A stretch of 64,000 nucleotides of DNA from Psettodes erumei (lineage: Eukaryota; Chordata; Actinopteri; Pleuronectiformes; Psettodidae): assembly GCA_016785225.1 (NCBI GenBank), contig JAFBJZ010000901.1, positions 1,612,001 through 1,676,000 of the forward strand, read 5' to 3'. The stretch's first letter is position 1; every line of letters starts with the position of its first letter. Shown piece by piece: positions 63,784 through 64,000 of this stretch. The notes below the pieces were generated by a model. The model ran no database searches and had not been told where the DNA came from. It saw nothing but the letters and a program-made list of their open reading frames with translations. Position numbers and translations under genes: made by a program.

Positions 63784-63899
63784 ATTACAAAACCAACCCT
63801 CACATTCTCAAGTCTTACCAGTTTGGATCGGGGCAGTGAGAGGGTAAGAGAGGAAGTCCTCCTGCGACAGCGGGCAAACCTACAACACACCTCCTCCAT
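22856..63899 (-). CDS. rapgef6: rapgef6: Rap guanine nucleotide exchange factor 6 (PDZ-GEF2), 26 exon candidates
   Basis: Spliced minus-strand gene. By family knowledge the protein loads GTP on Rap1/Rap2 (and binds M-Ras through its RA domain) at membranes and cell junctions. Domains seen, numbered in the 1,509-residue model lacking both cassettes: acidic N-terminal segment 72-131; cNMP-binding-like 132-260; REM about 280-395; PDZ about 398-475; RA about 612-690; CDC25 catalytic about 715-943; disordered tail to the C-terminal VSAV. Every exon listed below joins in frame with its neighbours, and nearly all donors and acceptors are canonical. RAPGEF6 was chosen over RAPGEF2 on residues such as VVEQAG, NHVEKNTHKVEE, AKAKWRQ and ILPPKPF. 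The true N terminus of the long isoform (first cNMP-like domain) is outside the window. Exon coordinates come from reading splice sites by eye, without transcripts. Confidence 0.95.
23244..23600 (-). CDS. rapgef6: rapgef6 exon: tail with two PPxY motifs
   Basis: 357 nt (ATCCAG|TGTATT; GAGGACG|GTACGT). It encodes VYCVTSPAKDERYRAPPPTP, PGYQGLALGDLGLTDGVVGG, then HLKPPDYSVALQRSKLLQSP and a variable stretch ending ELADSED. VYCVTSP, YR.PPPTPPGY and LKPPDYSVA.QRSK match human RAPGEF6. PPGY and PPDY are PPxY motifs of the kind that bind NEDD4-family WW domains in the paralogue. Confidence 0.98.
23601..24626 (-). other. rapgef6 intron
   Basis: Pyrimidine-rich in the transcript over about 150 nt before the acceptor. 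A short TG run lies near 23,978-23,995, and a sequence resembling a degraded pol III B box (GAGTTTGATTCCC) sits directly after the donor. Confidence 0.6.
24627..25177 (-). CDS. rapgef6: rapgef6 exon: tail with DSGRGS motif
   Basis: 551 nt (GCACAAG|TTCTTC; CTGATAG|GTGAGG). It encodes SSSSIARGHVTRASTFTSSI, then VDSGRGSWTSCSSNSHDSFQ, HTHLAGPIAEVEVS, WASSSSLSDTYEGNYGTIKR and DPAYKTVTSSTEKGLI. DSGRGSWTSCSS, PIAEVE and SSSLSDTYE.NYGT match human RAPGEF6. DSGRGS fits the DSGxxS consensus for beta-TrCP recognition, which is known to control RAPGEF2 turnover; use in RAPGEF6 is inferred. Confidence 0.98.
26252..26306. repeat. (TG)27 microsatellite
   Basis: Uninterrupted TG run inside the intron 25,178-26,769; followed by a G-rich stretch. 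Confidence 0.97.
26379..26421. repeat. (TG)21 microsatellite
   Basis: Second TG run of the same intron, 72 nt from the first. Confidence 0.97.
26770..27034 (-). CDS. rapgef6: rapgef6 exon: tail segment KADNLSDSSHSEIS
   Basis: 265 nt (GCTCAG|GTTATG; CACAAG|GTAATT). It encodes GYALLPPGKADNLSDSSHSE, ISSRSSICSVDSVPAPGPDD, then a Ser run and the Ala/Thr-rich TAAAAVSATTATTVAAS. DNLSDSSHSEISSRSSI is conserved with human. The Ser run is coded by CAG-type triplets (AGCAGCAGC) and the Ala/Thr stretch departs from human, so this part has expanded or drifted. Confidence 0.95.
27035..27980 (-). other. rapgef6 intron
   Basis: The cassette frame stays open for 39 codons into this intron, to a stop at about 27,862. 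The last 120 nt before the acceptor at 27,035 are pyrimidine-rich in the transcript. Confidence 0.6.
27981..28532 (-). CDS. rapgef6: rapgef6 552-nt cassette exon, probably fish-lineage
   Basis: Acceptor GTCTGCAG|TTGGAG and donor GATACGG|GTGAGG enclose 552 nt (184 codons) with no stop. The exon enters and leaves in phase 1, so it can be skipped or included in frame between the exons at 28,880 and 26,770. It encodes VGGVAKSQNSNQMNLSGSSS, a Glu-rich run (TEVEEEEEKRAAVEKE), SP-rich stretches (PTGSPPSPAPG) and an Arg-rich end (MLKERSQSRERPMAVRPRLS). It is GC-richer than the flanking introns. I know no equivalent in mammalian RAPGEF6, where the flanking exons join directly. It looks disordered; function unknown. 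Confidence 0.75.
28539..28575. repeat. (AC)18 against a 3' splice site
   Basis: In the transcript this is (TG)18 followed immediately by TCTGCAG, the acceptor of the 552-nt cassette exon. Confidence 0.97.
28880..29026 (-). CDS. rapgef6: rapgef6 exon: tail segment with weak donor
   Basis: 147 nt; acceptor CTCCAG|ACTCCA, leaving phase 1 at CGCAAAG|GTCTGC. It encodes NSNSPQVVKKPPVNSSEEWS, TKRPSDDTVSTISSLHSSPT and VSPQGSPRK. SSLHSSP..SPQGSP matches human RAPGEF6 just before its KGYTLIPSAK. The donor GTCTGC keeps only G at +5 and is much weaker than the other donors of this gene. Confidence 0.93.
29194..29367 (-). CDS. rapgef6: rapgef6 exon: tail segment SKNLSERRST
   Basis: 174 nt (TTGCAG|TGTCTA; CACCCA|GTGAGT). 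It encodes LSKNLSERRSTKSDMSPVSL, RSALPSGKTQNRVSQVLQVQ and VPLNPLRKKSTAKDIGAP. NRVSQVLQVP and PLRKK correspond to the human tail (NLHPIRKK). Confidence 0.96.
29368..29818 (-). other. rapgef6 intron
   Basis: 451 nt, AT-rich, nothing else recognised. Confidence 0.6.
29819..30039 (-). CDS. rapgef6: rapgef6 exon: SLSQGSTNSN basic tail segment
   Basis: 221 nt (CATCAG|GTCTTT; GCACCT|GTGAGT). It encodes RSLSQGSTNSNMLDVQGGAH, KKRVRRSSLLNAKKLYEDAQ, MARKVKQYLSNLTVETDEEK and HQFMSLQCEPAYST. GSTNSNMLDVQGGAHKKR is almost identical to human RAPGEF6 and is the clearest single discriminator from RAPGEF2. KKRVRRSS is a basic phosphosite-like patch. Confidence 0.99.
31568..31591 (-). CDS. rapgef6: rapgef6 24-nt microexon (optional, RKKRWKSLG)
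   Basis: Acceptor TGCTTGCAG|GAAGAA and donor TTTAGG|GTAAGT enclose exactly 24 nt. Entering with AG from the preceding exon it reads R-K-K-R-W-K-S-L-G-S-L-S-Q into the next exon, so it adds eight residues and keeps the frame. RAPGEF2 carries the close equivalent RKKKWRSLGSLSQ at this same place, which makes this a real exon. The splice sites are strong, two TGC motifs precede it and TGCATG follows 88 nt downstream, as in neural microexons. Inclusion is an inference. Confidence 0.88.
31650..31696. repeat. (TG)17 followed by G13
   Basis: In the transcript this reads C13 then (CA)17, ending 58 nt upstream of the microexon acceptor. Confidence 0.95.
32777..32900 (-). CDS. rapgef6: rapgef6 exon: end of CDC25 catalytic domain
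   Basis: 124 nt (CTCCCAG|GCAATG; CAGAG|GTTGGT). It encodes GNDSSVDGLVNFEKLRMIAK, EIRHVVRMTSANMDPALMFR and Q, and leaves two bases (AG) of a split Arg codon. That Arg can be completed either by the microexon at 31,568 or by the exon at 29,819. Confidence 0.98.
32901..33514 (-). other. rapgef6 intron
   Basis: 614 nt with a short CA run near 33,218-33,237. Nothing else recognised. Confidence 0.6.
33515..33726 (-). CDS. rapgef6: rapgef6 exon: CDC25 catalytic core
   Basis: 212 nt (CACGCAG|CGGTCT; ATGAAG|GTACAT). It encodes SGLNLAPVARLRSSWEKLPS, KYEKLFGDLQDVFDPSRNMA, KYRNILSSQSMQPPIIPLFP and VVKKDLTFLHE. These blocks form the helical hairpin and core that open the nucleotide site of Rap. SSQSMQPPIIPLFPVVKKD is RAPGEF6-type. 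Confidence 0.99.
33727..35371 (-). other. rapgef6 intron
   Basis: The plus strand is purine-rich from 33,740 to about 33,855, a long pyrimidine tract before the acceptor. A GGGCAACTGCCCC/GGGGCCC stretch near 34,680-34,720 looks like repeat-derived DNA. No exon seen. Confidence 0.6.
35372..35587 (-). CDS. rapgef6: rapgef6 exon: CDC25 catalytic domain, second part
   Basis: 216 nt (TCCCAG|GTACGT; ATCAG|GTGTGT). It encodes EYVDDLFKLDPSVGSGNLKQ, FEEVINQETFWVATEILKEP, then [20 protein letters not shown] and FAII. NQETFWV and [14 protein letters not shown] are hallmark blocks of Rap-specific GEFs. Confidence 0.99.
35729..35896 (-). CDS. rapgef6: rapgef6 exon: start of CDC25 catalytic domain
   Basis: 168 nt (CTGTAG|GTACTA; ACAGA|GTATGT). 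It encodes [40 protein letters not shown] and QLSMRDFELFRNIEST. MRDFELFRNIESTEY is the first conserved block of RasGEF domains. The donor used is GTATGT, which splits the Glu codon; reading on through it would give a false VIVQ ending. Confidence 0.98.
35897..39243 (-). other. rapgef6 intron, 3.3 kb
   Basis: Purine-rich plus strand around 36,950-37,230. No exon recognised. Confidence 0.6.
39244..39484 (-). CDS. rapgef6: rapgef6 exon: Ras-association (RA) domain
   Basis: 241 nt (CTCTCAG|ATATCC; GGCAG|GTAATG). It encodes DIPDQVIRVFKADQQSCYII, ISKDTTAKDVVTHTVNEFGL, LAAPETYSLCEVSVSPEGVI and KQRRLPDQLSKLADRIQLNG. This is a complete RA fold, known in the family to bind GTP-loaded Rap1 or M-Ras. 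It is nearly identical to human RAPGEF6. Confidence 0.99.
39485..44194 (-). other. rapgef6 intron, 4.7 kb
   Basis: Strongly purine-rich on the plus strand at about 42,330-42,680, which creates spurious open frames on both strands. No exon recognised. Confidence 0.6.
44195..44352 (-). CDS. rapgef6: rapgef6 exon: serine/proline linker
   Basis: 158 nt; enters with the last base of Ser (CTCCAG|TGACGG) and leaves phase 1 (CCGCAG|GTAGGA). It encodes SDGGMGQSQDDSIVGTKQCR, then HSVAIMPIPGNLSSSSPDLL and QPATSVLDFSNPA. SQDDSIVG...IMPIPG matches human RAPGEF6. Confidence 0.97.
44353..48891 (-). other. rapgef6 intron, 4.5 kb
   Basis: Contains a GA run (about 44,457-44,471), a CA repeat (44,884-44,912) and a broken TG stretch near 47,861-47,888. 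The plus strand is purine-rich at 44,353-44,470, that is, pyrimidine-rich before the next acceptor. No exon seen. Confidence 0.6.
48892..49135 (-). CDS. rapgef6: rapgef6 exon: basic linker between PDZ and RA
   Basis: 244 nt; enters completing a split Val (ATCCAG|TCTTCA) and leaves with two bases of Ser (TTCAG|GTAAGA). It encodes VFKELLSRIVHEKKNGGPHI, then KMKANTVSGGRNKIRKMLEK and TRFSILPPKPF. The Lys/Arg-rich KANTVSGGRNKIRK stretch is conserved with human RAPGEF6, and ILPPKPF is RAPGEF6-like. Confidence 0.98.
49270..49378 (-). CDS. rapgef6: rapgef6 exon: second half of PDZ domain
   Basis: 109 nt, entering phase 0 (TTTCAG|ATCATG) and leaving phase 1 (TATTTG|GTGAGT). It encodes IMEINGQNFENISFSKAVDI followed by LRNNTHLSLTVKTNIF. 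This completes the PDZ fold with the usual ING...NISFSKA helix. Confidence 0.98.
49379..49922 (-). other. rapgef6 intron
   Basis: 544 nt, AT-rich, nothing else recognised. Confidence 0.6.
49923..50126 (-). CDS. rapgef6: rapgef6 exon: end of REM and first half of PDZ
   Basis: 204 nt, 68 codons, phase 0 (CGACAG|AAAATG; GATCAG|GTGAGA). It encodes KMKGHLRLLNIACAAKAKWR, QITLQKASRESPLYFSVQGG, then SERGFGIFVESV and EAGLKRGDQ. GFGIFV is the carboxylate-binding loop of the PDZ domain. AKAKWRQ and LQKASRESPL are RAPGEF6-type. Confidence 0.98.
50472..50579 (-). CDS. rapgef6: rapgef6 exon: second part of REM module
   Basis: 108 nt, 36 codons, phase 0 (TAACAG|GTGACA; GCAACA|GTGAGT). It encodes VTRIVLLWVNNHFNDFEGDP followed by AMTHFLEDFEKHLEAT. 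The block WVNNHFNDFEGDPAMT is nearly invariant in PDZ-GEFs. This exon was too short and closed for a simple ORF scan and was found from homology and splice sites. Confidence 0.98.
51856..51888. repeat. (CA)n microsatellite
   Basis: About 16 CA units in the same intron as the repeat at 51,988. Confidence 0.95.
51988..52034. repeat. (CA)n microsatellite at a 5' splice site
   Basis: About 23 CA units. In the transcript this is GTGAGTGTGTGT..., so the repeat starts 4 nt after the donor of the REM exon (donor at 52,038). Confidence 0.97.
52039..52203 (-). CDS. rapgef6: rapgef6 exon: RasGEF N-terminal (REM) module
   Basis: 165 nt, 55 codons, phase 0 (CCCTAG|GGAACC; GACACG|GTGAGT). It encodes GTPERLIMHLVEEPSVVDPT, YIEDFLLTYRTFLSNPMEVG and KKLLEWFQVDSFRDT, the conserved helix set of the REM domain that braces the catalytic domain. 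The intron side of the donor runs straight into a GT repeat. Confidence 0.98.
52204..53434 (-). other. rapgef6 intron
   Basis: No exon recognised. A short duplication (TTTGAATAAA twice) lies near 52,410-52,430. Confidence 0.6.
53435..53587 (-). CDS. rapgef6: rapgef6 exon: end of cNMP-like domain and link to REM
   Basis: 153 nt, 51 codons, phase 0 (CGACCAG|TTCGTC; ATCAAG|GTCAGT). It encodes FVCIAQEDYWRILNHVEKNT, HKVEEEGEIVMVKEHRELDR and SGTRKGHIVIK. DYWRILNHVEKNTHK distinguishes RAPGEF6 from RAPGEF2 (DYCRILNQVEKNMQK). Confidence 0.98.
53588..54485 (-). other. rapgef6 intron
   Basis: Starts GT followed by A16 (T16 at plus 54,468-54,483). No other exon seen. Confidence 0.6.
54486..54644 (-). 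CDS. rapgef6: rapgef6 exon: cNMP-binding-like domain, core
   Basis: 159 nt, 53 codons, phase 0 at both ends (CCGCAG|CTGGAC; TGTCAG|GTAAAA). It encodes LDLWYVILNGAVEIGHPEGR, VETLCMGNSFGISPSLDKQY and MNGEVRTKGDDCQ. The phosphate-binding cassette typical of cAMP/cGMP sensors (GE...PRAA) is replaced by GNSFGISPS, consistent with the known lack of cyclic-nucleotide binding in this family. The donor GT is followed by 16 consecutive A. Confidence 0.98.
54645..56387 (-). other. rapgef6 intron
   Basis: Contains the TG/CA repeat at its 5' end. No other exon is recognised. Confidence 0.6.
56329..56369. repeat. (TG)n microsatellite beside a donor site
   Basis: About 20 TG units on the plus strand, so CA repeats in the transcript, beginning 18 nt inside the intron after the donor at 56,387. 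Confidence 0.95.
56388..56524 (-). CDS. rapgef6: rapgef6 exon: cNMP-binding-like domain, first part
   Basis: 137 nt; enters completing a split Glu codon (GAATAG|AGCAAC) and leaves in phase 0 (CAAGAG|GTATGG). It encodes [20 protein letters not shown], then RRDLCSVMVFEVVEQAGTVI and LHDRQE. VFEVVEQAG is the RAPGEF6 form; RAPGEF2 has VFAVVERAG. The human position DGQE reads DRQE here. Confidence 0.98.
56525..57860 (-). other. rapgef6 intron
   Basis: AT-rich intron with no further exon or notable repeat seen. Confidence 0.6.
57861..58041 (-). CDS. rapgef6: rapgef6 exon: acidic segment ATESELGDVDLSGLPE
   Basis: 181 nt, entering phase 0 (CTGCAG|GCCACG) and leaving phase 1 (ACATTG|GTCAGT). It encodes ATESELGDVDLSGLPEAAVD, a run of glutamate and aspartate, then GRDLVRECLEKDPADRNDDDI. 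The last part matches the start of the cNMP-binding-like domain in RAPGEF6 (RDLVRECLEKEPADKTDDDI in human). Confidence 0.97.
58042..62664 (-). other. rapgef6 intron, 4.6 kb
   Basis: No coding exon recognised. The plus strand is strongly purine-rich between about 60,190 and 60,520. A pol III B-box-like GGTTCGATTCCC is present on the minus strand near 58,800-58,811. Confidence 0.6.
62665..62796 (-). CDS. rapgef6: rapgef6 exon: linker LPADLNKMHL to SLSDIYQ
   Basis: 132 nt, 44 codons, phase 0 at both ends. Acceptor AACAG|CTTCCT, donor TATCAG|GTGGGA. The protein begins LPADLNKMHL and ends SGCSIASDSGSSSLSDIYQ, nearly identical to the same exon in human RAPGEF6 and RAPGEF2. This serine-rich linker precedes the acidic segment. 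Confidence 0.95.
62797..63818 (-). other. rapgef6 intron with two simple repeats
   Basis: Bounded by donor GTAAGA (63,818) and acceptor ACAG (62,797). It holds a CA run at about 62,892-62,930 and the C21/(AC)31 tract at 63,698-63,780. No further coding sequence is seen. Confidence 0.7.
63698..63780. repeat. C21 followed by (AC)31
   Basis: Twenty-one consecutive C are followed directly by 31 AC units. On the transcribed (minus) sense this reads (GT)31 G21, starting about 38 nt downstream of the donor of the first exon candidate. Confidence 0.97.
63819..63899 (-). CDS. rapgef6: rapgef6 candidate first coding exon (27 codons)
   Basis: An open frame runs from an ATG at 63,899 (G at -3, G at +4) to the donor CTG|GTAAGA at 63,818. 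It joins in phase 0 to the LPADLNKMHL exon. Its residues (MEEVCCRFAR..., ending LPRSKL) resemble nothing I know in human RAPGEF6, whose preceding exon ends NSYLS. RAPGEF2 does have a short alternative first exon at this same junction, so an alternative promoter is my reading. The frame stays open upstream to the window edge, so this could instead be an internal exon with an acceptor further right. The donor and phase are firm; the start is not. Confidence 0.45.
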
Positions 63900-64000
63900 C
63901 ACTACATCAGACAGCGCTGGCCACGTAGATGCCGACAGCTGCACCAAGCCAAAGTGAAGCTTGCAAACAAGCTGAGGCTGCTTGGAACCATGGTGCCAAC

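Noticed and set aside
1..64000. CRISPR arrays, bacterial operons, rRNA or intact tRNA genes
   Set aside because: No spaced direct repeats, no operon structure and no complete cloverleaf seen; the DNA is vertebrate.

Overview
This is eukaryotic DNA, almost certainly from a teleost fish. It has long introns with canonical GT-AG splice sites, very many CA/TG microsatellites, a decayed L2/CR1-like LINE fragment, and no bacterial-style gene packing. There is one recognisable gene, on the minus strand: rapgef6 (PDZ-GEF2 / RA-GEF-2), a guanine-nucleotide exchange factor for Rap GTPases. I could follow 26 exon candidates from about 63.9 kb down to the stop codon at 22,856. The junctions keep a continuous reading frame. 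Without the two optional cassette exons the model is 4,530 nt (1,509 residues plus stop). The residues fit RAPGEF6 better than its paralogue RAPGEF2, for example FEVVEQAG, YWRILNHVEKNTHKVEE, AKAKWRQ, RFSILPPKPF and SMQPPIIPLFPVV.

Layout from right (gene 5' side) to left. 63.8-63.9 kb: a candidate alternative first exon. 62.7 and 57.9 kb: N-terminal linker and acidic segment. 56.4-53.4 kb: cyclic-nucleotide-binding-like domain. 52.0-50.1 kb: RasGEF N-terminal (REM) module. 50.1-49.3 kb: PDZ domain. 49.1 and 44.2 kb: basic/serine linker. 39.2 kb: Ras-association domain. 35.9-32.8 kb: CDC25-type RasGEF catalytic domain. 31.6-22.9 kb: long disordered tail with two PPxY motifs, a DSGxxS motif and the C-terminal PDZ ligand VSAV. 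A probable 3' UTR of about 3.5 kb follows, ending near 19.3 kb. The human first exons (the first cNMP-like domain) are not in the window; they would lie beyond 64,000.

The left 19 kb has no gene I can support. It holds microsatellites, an L2-like reverse-transcriptase fragment near 5.1-5.4 kb, and a perfect 16-bp hairpin joined to a TG repeat at 1.67 kb.

The most interesting material is splicing architecture inside rapgef6. There is a 24-nt microexon flanked by TGC motifs and a TGCATG. There is a 552-nt in-phase cassette exon that I do not know from mammalian RAPGEF6, whose 3' splice site sits against a (TG)18 tract and follows an exon with a weak donor. Simple-sequence tracts are repeatedly placed at exon borders. 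I found no new enzymatic, defence or mobile system.
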